From the NCBI GenBank assembly GCA_032622095.1, contig CP136062.1:132883282-132947281 (forward strand): a stretch of DNA of 64,000 bases, given 5' to 3'. The translations under genes and the position numbers were made by a program. Shown in pieces: positions 48,731 to 62,100 of this stretch. Each line of letters starts with the position of its first letter. Within the stretch, counting starts at the first letter, position 1. Source of the DNA: Siphonodentalium dalli (taxonomy: Eukaryota; Mollusca; Scaphopoda; Gadilida; Siphonodentaliidae). The notes under the pieces are model-generated. The model worked only from the letters and a program-made list of their open reading frames with translations. It had not been told where the DNA came from and made no database searches.

Positions 48731-50290
48731 ATCTTGGAGAAAAGGAATTTAATCTGATATTAATGACTAGTGTATTGTAAACAATGATGGTGCTACATTG
48801 ACAACTTTAGAAAACAAATGTTCAACACTATTAATCTCATTTAAATTATGAATGACATGAATACACAATGAATACACAAGTTCTGTTATCTATCTACCTG
48901 GCACTGTTTTATAAACAACATGTGTCATGTCTATCATGCCTGGTAGTTCAGAACAGAGATGGCTTGTATTAAGTGGATATTAAAAGGATCTTACTGAACA
49001 TTTCTGTACATCTGTCTGTTCATGTTTTCTCCCAGACCCCGGATTTCAACCAAATTTAGTGGGGTGACTAGAGGTACTTACCCCCCGAAGATGTAATGTT
49101 ATAAGTTCTTCAAAATTTTAATTGAATGTTTTTTAATTTATTTAAATAAAAAATATCTTATTTAATAAAAAAATATTATTTATTAAAAATAAAATATATA
49201 TTTATTTTTTTTGGTGAAATTGAGCAATAATTTAAATCTAAAAAAAAAAAAAAATCCCATTTATGTCCATAGCCCCACCTACATTTGACCCAGTGACCTC
49301 ATTTGAACAAATCTGAACCACAGTCACCCAAGGTACCCTAGCTCATACCAAATATGAACCCAATCGGCCCGACGATTTCAGAAAAGAAGTCGTCTAAAGA
49401 ATTACTATGTGGAAAAATAGTTATGGTCCTGACATCAAAACTATTTGACTTGGTGAACTCATTTGAACAAATCTGAATATGAGTCACCTTGGGAACATCC
49501 ACACCAAATATGAACCAATTTGGCATTACGGTTCCAGAGGAGATGTTCAAAGAATTGTTGATGGACGGACGAGGAGTGATGACTATAGCTCCACCGGAGA
49601 CTTCGTCTCAGGTGAGCTAAAAACAGAGTCCAATTAACTCCAACACAATAACTGTTGCAAAAAGAATATGTCAGTGCTCTAATTCTCGATCTGTGAAGTC
49701 ACCATTGTTCACTCAATGTGTGAAATGAGCATAGATATATAATCAGACTCCCGTTACAATCCGGTTCAAAGCATACGCCGAACAAAAGAACGGTAATTAA
49801 ACGGTCCGCTTATACTAGAGTACGTAATCACTATACCATTACACACTCTCGTCTCGTCCGATCTCATCTCACCCGGTATTCAGAGGTAATAATCAAGTGT
49901 TCGCTTAATTATGGACTAACAAACCTGTCCGGTATTCGGAATATAGAGGTTCCGGATTTTAATTTTTAGAGGTAATTTTTAGTGAGAATGCACTTGGGTT
50001 AATTCGGGACCAGACAATTCATTCGGATTGAGGAGGGATTCGGATTGTAGAGGGTCCAGTATGTAGAGGTTTCACTGTAATAATAAATATAGCAAACAAT
50101 TAATCTAAAGTCTCATTTTTTAATGAGATTTTGATTTTTGCACATTTGGGAGATCCTGGGTGTCTTTTTGTACATTTGAGAGATCCTGTGTGACTTTTTG
50201 CACGATATCATGCGGCAATGACTAATTCAGCCGAAATTACGGGCCTTATTTATCTTGACTATTATTGTCACTGTGATGGTTTTGCGTTAT
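48731..50290. other. Intergenic DNA with AT-rich and repeat I segments
   Basis: A low-complexity TTTAAATAAAAAAT stretch lies at 49130-49250, then a partial repeat I cluster (49255-49625). 50140-50210 has a doubled TTTTTGCACATTTGGGAGATCCTG phrase. No gene. Confidence 0.5.
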
Positions 50291-50509
50291 AACGAAATCG
50301 TTGTCTGCCAGATTTTGGTGTGCTTTGGTATGGGAAAGACCAGCATGGGTGAATGGATATTCACGCCATCATGCGTCGATGCATTGTTTTTTTCCAACTA
50401 TATATGTCATGGTCCTTGGTCAACTGTCCATATGAACGTCTTGCATTATATTTTATACATGAGCATTGCTTGTCAGATTACATGTCATTCTTTGATATTC
50501 TGATAAACT

Positions 50510-50726
50510 ACAGTAATGCCCTAAGTAATCGACCCCTTAACCACAGCAGAATTATGGGTAACTTTTCAGGATTTAGTTGGAAATATGGCTTGTTGCCATT
50601 CATTGGAAAGCTCTCGGGGGGGAGCTTTCCGATGAATGGCAACAAGCCATATTTCTGACTAAATCCTGAAAAGTTACCCATAATTATGTTGTGGTTAAGG
50701 AGCCGATTATTTAGAGCATTACTGTA
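50510..50726. mobile_element. MITE family E, full hairpin copy
   Basis: TACAGTAATGCCCTAA and its complement at the ends. Both arms run through ACTTTTCAGGATTTAG to a GGGGGG loop, so the copy is one near-perfect stem of about 105 bp. The left boundary is confirmed by the related, uninterrupted sequence near 42535. Confidence 0.85.
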
Positions 50727-51628
50727 GCACATACAGAACAAAGATATCCATATATATATATATATAGATTATTTTGTCCAAGCGTATTATTACACTGATA
50801 ACAGTTATGACACATGGTAGGCAATAACAGGCATGTAATTAAGCATTGTAATTAATGTACTCTCATCGGTGTAACACTGTCATAACATGCCGTGAGAGGC
50901 ATTTTCATGTCAGGTTTTGCACCAAGTCTTGTTAAAGTTATATGAAACACTCTGCTACATGTTTCAATTATCGAATGGAATAATCATCCTAAAAGCAGCT
51001 CAATGTAGTATTCCTAATATCCCATAACTGTTCCGTGGGGATCAAACAAATATTTTCCGACCTCAATTTACTCACCCCCCCAAATATGGTTCAAGATACA
51101 TAATCTGATTCTATGGTCCCGGCCTCATCCAATTACAACAACGCCATTTCACCAAAAGCAAATTTAGTTATCCAAATTAGTTTATTACCAATAAATATTC
51201 ACAACAACACCAATCACGATATCATATTTTCCGTAAAATTCCTACAATATAACTGTTTTTCTTGGCAGTTTGGAGGTGAGCGAGTATGGTTTACAACTTC
51301 CAAATTAATTTGGGTCACACATGATCTCTCATAATGGCATCTGCCCATGTCCACTATTTCTGCGGAATTTTTGCAAGACCACCAACTATTCCAGGTGGTG
51401 AAAAATAACCGATTTCAAAATTGGAAATCTCATAACTCAAAAGCTTTGATGGGTGGGTTCCTTAACTCAATACAAAATGTTTTTTACCCCCCCCCCCCTA
51501 AATAAATAGTAATTTAGGGGCATTAAATCTTTAAGACTTGGAAATTTCATGCCGTTATCATCAGTTGGATATTTCACATCAGTAATTGGTTGAAACTCTG
51601 CTTATAGTTTTGATTTTCCAACCAGTAT

Positions 51629-52105
51629 TTAAAGGTACTCAACCCGATAAAACTCCTCTCAATTACTATTTTAATGGCTTCGGGGGTCAAAAATATTTGA
51701 TTCGAGTCGAGGAAGTCACCCATCAAAGCTCAGATTTGTTAGATATCGATTTTAGAAATCTATTATTTTTCATTATCGGGAATACTATCTGGCCCAGAAC
51801 TCAGTAAAAATTGCGTTAAAATTACCACTTGATTTTAGAGTTATCCATCCTTGTCTGTTTGAATAGATTTGGAGAACACATCCAGAGCAGATTACGGCAG
51901 TTAGTAGTACTGATCTCGAGTTTATAACAAATTTCAAAAATCAATATCTAATAACTCTGAGCTTTGTTTGATGGGTTCCTCGACTCGAATCAAATATTTT
52001 TTACCCCCAAAGCCAAAGAAATAGTAATATAGGACCCTCCGATCGGATTGTTGTTGTTGGAATCTGTTGAGATGGGGACCCTCTTTACGGGTTGAGTACC
52101 TTTAA
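51629..52105. mobile_element. 477-bp TTAA-flanked MITE, copy 1
   Basis: It begins TTAAAGGTACTCAACCCG and ends CGGGTTGAGTACCTTTAA, with internal inverted halves containing GATTCGAGTCGAGGAAGTCA and its mirror. TTAA target sites as in piggyBac/Kolobok derivatives. Almost identical to 59849-60325. Confidence 0.9.
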
Positions 52106-52351
52106 TGTGAATTTTGTTTTTAGATCAAAAGTAGCATATTGCCCTGCTTTCGGTAAAATATTTACTATATATTATAGCAAACCAAAATTCCCGGACCCCT
52201 GTCAAAATACTAGTAGGCAATCAGTTGGGAAATTTCCAATCTTACCGGTAATGGTAGTCCACGTTTCATTTGGCATAAACCAGCTTGTGATAACTGTAAG
52301 AATATATACTGTTTTAGTATGATAGTATCTATCCAGGGCTACAGATATCAC

Positions 52352-53226
52352 TAGATCATGTCATGAATCTCTACTCAGGCTAATGCCTGTAGAGATCATA
52401 TTCCACCAGCACAAAACCTGGGAACTTTTTGAAGTTTTGACAGGGAACCTTATAAAATAACACGGGGAATATATTTCTTTGTTATTATCTATTTCTTAAT
52501 AATGTACTTCACTGTAGGTGAAGGTCCCAACTCGAAATTTCATTATTTAAGTGACTTTGTGAGCAATTTTGCATTGCGATTCATACAATTATGGAATTTT
52601 TCCTGGGTAATTAATTGAATGTTTATTTCGAAATCGGCTCACAAAATTCACAGAAAAGCATGCAATTTTAAGTTGGGACCTTCGCATATAGTAAAGTACA
52701 CTTTTAAGGAACAGATAATCATTAAAGACATATTATGTACTTGTTCGGGTGCGTTAAACTATTAAGTTAGTATTCAGGCGCTATGTCAACAGGAGGAATG
52801 TAGCATTCTACTATATCATCGAAAATTCAAGCAAATCGACCGTACCACTCCATACAAAACATCATGTGAACTACGCTCAATTGTAAATATTTACTTCTCG
52901 ATTCGGGACGCAACTATCGGCGATAATTAACGAAAACAATTTCGCTATCGCGAGTCACTAAATTTAATTAATACAAAATAATGATGTCGTACATTGCCAG
53001 TTTGGATTTAATATTTGTAAAAATAACTACTTTGAGCAATATTATCCATTTCTTTTTTATCACCCTACCGGAGTGTTTCACATCACTTTAAGAAATATAT
53101 TCCCGGTCTTATTTTTTCGACTTTAGAAGGTTCCCTGTCAAAACTTCAAAAAGTTCTCAGGTTTTGTACAGGTGGAATATGATCTCTACGGGTGTTAGCC
53201 ATAGTAGAGATTCATGGCATGATCTA
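52352..53226. mobile_element. 875-bp Mutator-like MITE with ~125-bp inverted repeats and 10-bp target duplication
   Basis: The flanks repeat CAGATATCAC perfectly at 52342-52351 and 53227-53236. The element starts TAGATCATG and ends CATGATCTA, with inverted arms of about 125 bp (including GAACTTTTTGAAGTTTTGAC). A nested inverted pair (GGTGAAGGTCCCAACT against AGTTGGGACCTTCGC) sits at 52517-52690. No ORF was recognised. Confidence 0.8.
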
Positions 53227-53236
53227 CAGATATCAC

Positions 53237-56127
53237 AAGCTGGTTAACTACAAAGGAAACTACGACTTTCATTAGTTAGGAGATTGATCTGGTCCGGGTG
53301 CAGATGAAAATCCAAGTTGACACCCCCATCCAATGGCGACCATCTACCCATTCCCCGACTACTAATTAGTGAATATCCAGTTATCAAGATGTTAAATGTA
53401 GACTAGTGTAATTTAATTTAACTTTGTTGCACAAATCAGTTGAGATTAAGCATAAATTTTGCAGGTCATACTGATTCAAGCTATTGAATCAGCTAAAAAT
53501 CTGAGTGGTATGATCATCACTTGTATGGACGGCTTTCTCACAATTATTCATATTAAAGTTAACTTGAGTGCAATTGTATTGATCAATTAATTCAATTGTG
53601 CATAAGTGGAATTACTCACAACTGACTCTAATTGCATTTACACTATTTCAGGCTTATTTTGTATTGGTATTACACAACAAATCTTTGCAAATATCCAATA
53701 GAAATGTGAACTGATGTAAAAAGGACTTGAAATCATGTTCAGCCAAATGTGTAAAGTCTCATCTGTTTGGGCATTGGCACTGGAAGAATTAAACACAATT
53801 TTTTTAAGCCATAACAATCTTCCACTCCCAGATATACATTTGGACCATACTAGTAATCAGGATCAGCTATCTGTTTTGCTACAATTACTGTTGTTGTTTT
53901 TTCAGTGGAAAAATTATATATTAACTGGTCCCAATAAATTAATTTTGTTCAATTACATGTATGTCAGAGCAGAATAATTTTTGACTGAATTTCAAGACTC
54001 AGTGTTGACCACCAATTCTGGTATGAAATAGGGTTTATCCTACAATTGCTAACTTCAGCATAGTGTGGAGTACTTCAATTTTAATCAGATCCCCAACATA
54101 AAATGAAAGAAATGGTGAACATCATTTCAGGAACGACTAAAATTATTCACACAAACAAGGACGGTTGTCCATATATACACATTAAGTTAACTTAACACGC
54201 AAAAACTACCAGTCCAATAAAGGTGTTGTTGGCTTCTTGGCGATGACATTAGGATAAGAAATTCAGACAATACCATACTATAATATGCCATATTGTACCA
54301 ATATCCAAAGGTGATTCAGTTTGTCATGAGCTCTGTCATTGCATCAGTATAACCCTTTCTTAACTAAATACAAATATTGATGAGTAGTTCAAATTGTTCA
54401 GATAATTAATAAATTCAACAACATTTGTTGAACTTATTATCTGAACATTTACCACCAATGGATAAGAATACTTTTGCATTTGTATTATCTGTTCAGCTGC
54501 CTGTTATTTAATTTTATTTCCTGAACATACCTCCAGATGAATAATAGACTATTCTAATGTATACATCTGCCTGTCTGTTTGCTTTTAGATGATAACTTTA
54601 GCTAGTCTCAAGTCAACTGAATGGAATGAAATTAAGTATTTACTAGCACAAAATACAGGTCAAGTTGAACTGATCAAATTCTGGTTCCGCCCGTCAATTT
54701 TCACCTGAGTTATGGCACTTTGTTGGAATTACCACAAGCGTATTTTGTTCATGCCCCAGCGATGCTCTTGTTAAGCCTAAACTTTTTTCATCCAGGCTTC
54801 AAGAAAATCTGTTATCCATCAATGTTTATTTTGTACCCATGTATAGTAATTACAAATACTCGTTTTATATATAAAATGCAGTAAAAAACATAGAACTCAT
54901 GGGAATATAATAAAAATTTATGTTTTGTGACAAGTGGATTTACACAGATGAATGTAGATACACATTGCAATTTAATAACCTTAACTTCCAACTAAGAACA
55001 AAACAAGTTTCAAGAGGAAATTCTTAACAAAATAACAGATACTTAAATACAAAATTGTGGAAGGACAGCAATAATTGACCTGAAAACAGAATTAACCCTC
55101 ACCATCCCTTCTTCAAAATCTAATCTATAAATTCCCTGAATCAAACAGTAATTTTGTTCATGTACATTTGTATACTATGGCATTCCTGCTGCCAATCACT
55201 AGTCAATTTTGAAAACTTTAGTTGATGAAACTTCAGTTACTTAGATATTTCTGCATGGACAATGATGTTTCTATAGTGAAAATGATGCACTGCCCGAGTT
55301 TTAGACAATGAATATTTTGTATAATGTAAAAATCTCTTATAACACAGACACACAAATCATTCATTCATTCAATGGTGACAGACAGTTCAGATGAAATGGT
55401 CACTTTCATTGAGTGATAAAAAATTATCTAGAAGTTAAGAGTCATATATGTTTCTTTTGAGAACAGAAAAAAAAATTTAGCATGGACTAAACCTTTCTTT
55501 AATGAATACTCATTGACAAGTACTTCCCTCAGGAAATGTTCAGTTAATAAGTCCGACAAACGACTATTGGCCATAATGTTTTTTTTTAGGTATTTGGAAT
55601 GTTACTTTTAACAGCATACTAGTGTTCAACAACAGAACAAAATTATTTCAGCGTGATAAATACTACCACAGCTTGCCCTCTAATTTTATATCAGCCTAAG
55701 TAGAGTCTTAGCTGGAATAAAATAAGACAGCATTCCAAGATAAAAACTACACTAGAAAAAAGTTTTCAAAAGTAATATCTCCTTAAAATTCTAGAACTTC
55801 ATAAAAATCAAATAGATAGAGATATCCTCAGAATGTCCTGTTTTAAGCACTAGATATAACTCCTTCATTCCAACGCTTGGCATATACATGTATAACATCC
55901 AGATTTTTGATGATAAAACTTTATTCTTTGACACATGAATTCCAATTTCAACTGATAACCTGATTAGAGAACATGGAATGTCAAGGCTGAGACAGGAAAG
56001 CAGGCACTCTTGTCTTGTATTCAGATGTAGGTTTCCAACTTGAATCTTCAATTTTCCCAGTTTTGATTCAGAAAATGTCATATATACAGATGAGTTTAAT
56101 TGTCTTAATTCATAATCACATTTCGTC
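53237..56127. other. Downstream flank and probable 3' UTR of CFAP20
   Basis: AT-rich sequence. A family C MITE lies at 54355-54575 and a fragment at 55522-55590; otherwise nothing is recognised. The 178-residue minus ORF ending at 55791 is CFAP20 exon 5 read in the wrong frame plus 3' UTR. Confidence 0.5.
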
Positions 56128-59100
56128 CTACTTTTTCGTGACAGGTAAATACAGTTTGAATTCTGCTGGTAGTTCGTCTTCTGAATAAAGTCTGTCTGAA
56201 AAGTACACTCTCCTGATTCGACAGTTAGCATGGATCTGAAAGCAAAATAAAGAGAAGAATGCAATAATTCCATTTCAAATGATGGAAATTTGGCCAATAA
56301 AGAAAGCAATATAGACAATGTTCGCATTCCCCCTACCTATACACATCATACTAATTAGTAAAAACAGTACCCTTATTTATTTTCCACACTAATTTAGTAC
56401 TAGTTTCCTTCAATGTACCTACCCATGAAGTTTAAAATTAATTTCTAATTGAAATGGAGGACACATTAATATAATGTATACAGTATAGAACAAAAACCAC
56501 GAGGCCCAAAGTACATGTGGGAACTAATTCGGTGACAATATATTTTGATGGATGCCAGACATAAATATCATGTAAGGCTTCTAGGGACAGTTCAATTGCT
56601 AAATTAAATTGATGGCAAAGTCAACGAAATCTCACCTGTACTCTGAGTGTTTCGATGTAGTTCGTGCCATATGCCCTACGTGTGAAATCTGACAAGTTGA
56701 ACTGAATTTGATTCCATCCGTCATCCAGTCTCATTGGCATAGTACAAATAAACGGCTTCACCCTTGTCGTACTCTGGTAGTTACTTGCTCGGAATCTCCT
56801 TCTGACATTTTTGTCATCTAAGACCTGTGGAAAAAGTTACAAATTAATACAAAATGATTTCAAGATCAATTCAATCACATAACATTATTCATCAAGGACA
56901 AGCTGTTGAACTCAAATAATCCAATTATCTGACATTCCATAAATCAGGTCAATATCCAAACATGTGGCACTAAATCAGCTGAACATATGCATGTAAATAT
57001 TTGTTTCAAGAACACATTGAGCCCACAAAACACATAAAATAATTTTCAAAGATTTAAAATTAGAGGGGAGCCAAATAGGCAAATACTAGTCTATGGAATG
57101 AGTAAATAACAAAAAAAATGAGGAGAGGGAACCATTCATTATCTGTTCAATAAGAAGAGGGGCCCAATGCCTTCACAGCGGGTAAATATACCAACAATTA
57201 TAAAAGTCTCCAAAAAGCTCACCATCAAGAAGAATGTGGAGAAATAGATCAAATTTGTTCCTATAATCTTTATAGATAGTTCACCAAAAGAAATTTTACA
57301 TGTTGAATCCATTGAACATAATGTAAACAGAACTGTTACAGCTATTTGTAAAAAAAACACCACTATCCGCATAGTAAGTTATAATATTTTAAAATGATTT
57401 TCCGAAAAGTTTTTAATGCTTTGATGCTTCCAATGGTTACAATCCAGTTTTGATTTATAATAAACTTTAAATAGTATTTAATGAACTAATTGGACTTTGA
57501 CCGGTAATATCATTGTAATAGTAACACTTACATAACAATGAGTGAATGACTTCGATATGCAAAATATTGTTATTGGAGTGTCATAATAATAACAAGAGGT
57601 GGCATCAGAGATGCTGTGTCTCGTTTTCGGTGGCTTACCGCCGGTGGCTACCGCAAATTGGTGTGCATCAGTATCGGTAGACTAATTAATAGGTAAAATC
57701 GGTTAATATTTGTTCAAGTTATCGCGCTAACGGCCTCAAAATCGCGAAGAATTCACATACTAAGGGGCATAATTCAGGGGAAAAATTTCGGAGAAACCTG
57801 GTTTTCGCACTCTTTCGAGATATTGTGCGAAGCAAGCCACACACCAAAAATTAATATAATCGGTTAATATTGTTCAAGTTATCGCGCTAACGGCCTCAAA
57901 ATCAAGAAAATTTTGCAAACTGAGGGGGATAACTCAGAGAAAAAAGATCGGACAAACCCGCTTTTCGAACTCGTTTGAGATATTGTGCCAAGAAAGTCAT
58001 GTACTGGTACCAAATTTTTTTAATCAAATCGGAGGATGTTTGTTGAAGTTATCGCGCTAACGAGCTAAAAATTCACGAAAAATGACTAATTAAGGGCCAT
58101 AACTCTATCAAATTTTATCGGGCCAGGCTGGTTTTCGAACTCGTCCAGGATATTATTGGAAGACACCTATATACCAAATTTCAGTTGAATCGGATGACGT
58201 TTGTTGAAGTTATCGCGCTAACGAGCTGAAAATTCGTGAAAAATGACTAATTAAGGGCCATAACTCTATCAAATTTTATCGGACCAGACCGGTTTTCGAA
58301 CTCGTCCGAGATATTCTTGGGAGACACCTATATCGCAAATTTCAATCGAATCAGATAACGTTTGTTGAAGTTGTTGCGCTAACAAGTCTAAAATCAGTGA
58401 AAAATGGCAAAGGGCCATAACTCTGTAAGAAATGTGCGGACGAACCCGATTTTTTGTCTGCAGCTTATGTGCATGGATATGTACTCACACAGACACACAC
58501 CAAAAAAAAAATTAATCCGTCAATAAACTCGACTAAAAATAGGAACAAACCCTGGTATCTATTTTTACAAGAACATGTTGATGATTGTTGTTTTACAGTA
58601 TACCGGTACACGGAGTCTTCTATAAAATTTATGTTATTGTGCATAAATCAATTTGAAGGCCTCAAGCCACTTTAACATACCTGAACTTCAAATGTGAAAT
58701 ATTTCTTCAAATTCTTTATGATCATCACCAAGAACGGCAGCTTGATGCCTAATGTCTTCTTTGGATCAGCTGGACATGTGATGAATGTGGTACTGGAATT
58801 AAAATAAGAAGGAATATTGAACACAATGAACAGATCATGTACAATTGTCATCTGAGTTTCACAATTTTATATGGATAGAAGTACCCAGGTACGGTGGGCT
58901 GACTTAGTAGTAAGTTCAATAACTGGGGAGGACTATGGTAAGTATGGTCCATCCAGATTCATGACATGATCTCAGCCCTCATAATTGGCTACGGCAATCA
59001 GCAATGCCGAAGCCATTTGCTGACGCAAACTGGGCCACGATAAAGGGTTGCCGTAGCAGATTGCCGAAGCCAAACAATCTGAATTAAAAGGGCTGCGATC

Positions 59101-62100
59101 TAAGGCTGTTCCAATTGATCTCCTGTCAAAAAAAAAACATGGCATGGTTGGCAATAATGAAAACTAAGATGAAAAAAACATAAGTGTTGCCAAATCATGA
59201 ATCAGCGATCGTCTTACTCAAACAGACTTATCCTGAGAAAAAAAATGCAAAGTATACAATGAGAATGTGGGATAATATAATTAACATACGGCTAATACAC
59301 ACCTAACATTTGTTCCAACAATTTCTAATACAAGTGACTGGATATCGTTGTCTGTTATTCTCTTTATGTGACCATTCCGCACCTACAAAAGGAAAAGTAA
59401 GACATAGTAATTTTATTCATCACAAACAACTAAGTGACTCCAATTAACTCAAATTTACTAAAGTGTCAGTAGTAGATAAGACAAAAAGCCTTTTCAAAGC
59501 CAGTTTCTGCAATTTATAAGATGCATTGCCGAAAAATCATGGGTCTATATTGAAAAAATGCACAAATGAGAGCAGAATTACAGACTACATGTATCCTGAT
59601 TTGTACCAATTCTTGACAAAATTATAGTGTCAGAAATCACAAGTCACGTTGGAACTTTGATAAATTTTACTTTTTCTTTACATAAAAGGATGAATTGCAC
59701 CGTGATTTACTAGAATGTGTCAAACTGTCATTTTGAGACAGTTGATCTAAACCCAGATGATGCAAGCTCACTTGAAGTTGAAAAGCCTTCATGACACCAA
59801 AGAACCGGGATTACTAGTAGTAGTATTTAGTCAACAACAGTGCTCACATTAAAGGTACTCAACCCGATAAAACTCCTCTCAATTACTATTTCAATGGCTT
59901 CGGGGGTCAAAAATATTTGATTCGAGTCGAGGAAGTCACCCATCAAAGCTCAGATTTGTTAGATATCGATTTTAGAAATCTATTATTTTTCATTATCGGG
60001 AATACTATCTGGCCCAGAACTCAGTCAAAATTGCGTTAAAATTACCACTTGATTTTAGAGTTATTCATCCTTGTCTGTTTGAATAGATTTGGAGTACACA
60101 TCCAGAGCAGATTACGGCAGTTATTGGTACTCATCTCGAGAACATAACAAATTTGAAAAATCAATATCTAATAACTCTGAGCTTTGTTTGATGGGTTCCT
60201 CGACTCGAATCAAATATTTTTTACCCCCAAAGCCAAAGAAATAGTAATATAGGACCCTCTGATCGGATTGTTGTTGTTGGAATCTGTTGAGATGGGGACC
60301 CTCTTTACGGGTTGAGTACCTTTAAGTGATGTTTCGTTGATCATTGATTGATCAATCACTTCAATGTCAGGGTTTCCGTTAGTACGGCACAGCGTCCGTA
60401 GGACGGCCTCATTCCCCTCGCAGATGATCTGTTTGATTCATACATGTACCAAAAGTCAGCAGCAATACAGCAATATGTCATAACAAATTTGGACTGCAAC
60501 GCGAGTTCGGGGGTTAAACAGAATACTGGTGAAAAAGCGGTCCATTGAGCACAGTGTGTTACGGTACAACATAACCCTTTGAAATCAAAGCGCCAAAACT
60601 GCAACGTAATGTTTGATGTACATTGGAATAGCGACGTTACCGTATATACAGCGTAATAATGTCGCGGTAACATCAAAGAATGCAGGACGACTGAGTACGG
60701 ATATTTTTGTTCACGTGATTTGCGAGGTTGAAACTACTCACGCTCGGAGATCCCGTGCTATCGTACAATTACATAATTTGATCAAAGAATGCCGAATTGC
60801 TGAGTTAGGCAGAGTGGGATCAACATACACCAAAAGGCGGTTCTCCTTAAATTCTCCTTGCCAGGTATTATTGGTCATTATACATGTACCGTACCATCAT
60901 AAATTTGTAAATACTGTGACTTGTAGCTTGTTCATTTATATAGTCTCAATCAGACGTAATTGCATAATTGCGTGCGTAATTACATGATTAATTATCTGGA
61001 TCAACAGAATTAATGCACCCACGGAAATGATCGACTTGCGTAATATACGTATAGCTTTGGATTGCTTTGTGGGACACTCAGGTGCAAGGAAATTGCTACT
61101 GTTTATTGTCAAATAACAAAATTTTCGCGTTATGTATTTTCCCAATACGGACTCATTAATTTTCCCTTGGCGGAAACACTGACTTCATGGTAAATCATGA
61201 AATAATATTTTAAAACGCCAAGAATTAAAAAACAAAACAAAATTCAAATGTCACCGAGTCGGTGAACAACAATGCAGAGTACCGGGTACCGTAACTCAGT
61301 TTTCAGCAATATGCTAGACACTCAAAGCCATATGACAATCTGCGAACAAGATATTACTGAGTATGATAGACAGAGTGGCAGCCCTCATAATTGGCTACGG
61401 CAATCAGCAATGCCGAAGCCATTTGCCGAAGTAAATGGACCCCACATCAATGGTTGCCGTAGTGGATTGCCGAAGCTGAAAAACCTGAATTATGAGGGCT
61501 GCTCAGTGGCCATATAAATGTATTATTTTATTACAATATTTATTATCGGATATCCACCCCATCCCATTATAAAAATAACCACAGTGACATTGTTTCACAA
61601 ACTCAAATTATTTCTACCTACTACTACTAGTACGTACCTGATTATTGATCAATTATGAGATCATTTTAATGCAGCTAATGTAATACTAATAGGCCTAATA
61701 AGTTTTTTCTTCAATAAATTTGTTCTATTTGACATTTGTTGTTGTTATATTGTCTAATATTTAATATTGTTGTGTTTTTAATTTTTAACTCACTTTATTA
61801 TGTTAATTGTGATTTAATTCAGCAATTTCAGGTTTAGGTCAATCTAAAATACTAATGTTTAAACAAAAAAAGATCAAGAACAAATGTCCGAAAAAGGCAT
61901 AATATTATATTATAAATTTATATAATAAACTTAAGCAAAATGACAAAAATGATCACATAATAAAACAAGACTTTAAAAAAAGACAAGTTCTGAAAAACAA
62001 ATATTTTTATCTAAGATTTACTAGTAAGTCAAGTCTCAAGACAAGTTCAAAATTTGCATGATCATCTCGTGCAGTCGTGACCCGTGGTCACCGCACTAGT

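Noticed and set aside
55791..56327. 178-residue ORF on minus
   Set aside because: It overlaps CFAP20 exon 5 in a different frame; the rest is intron and 3' UTR.
60356..60987. Overlapping ORFs of 106 and 124 residues on opposite strands in CFAP20 intron 1
   Set aside because: They are mutually overlapping, show no motif, and lie inside an intron; likely chance.
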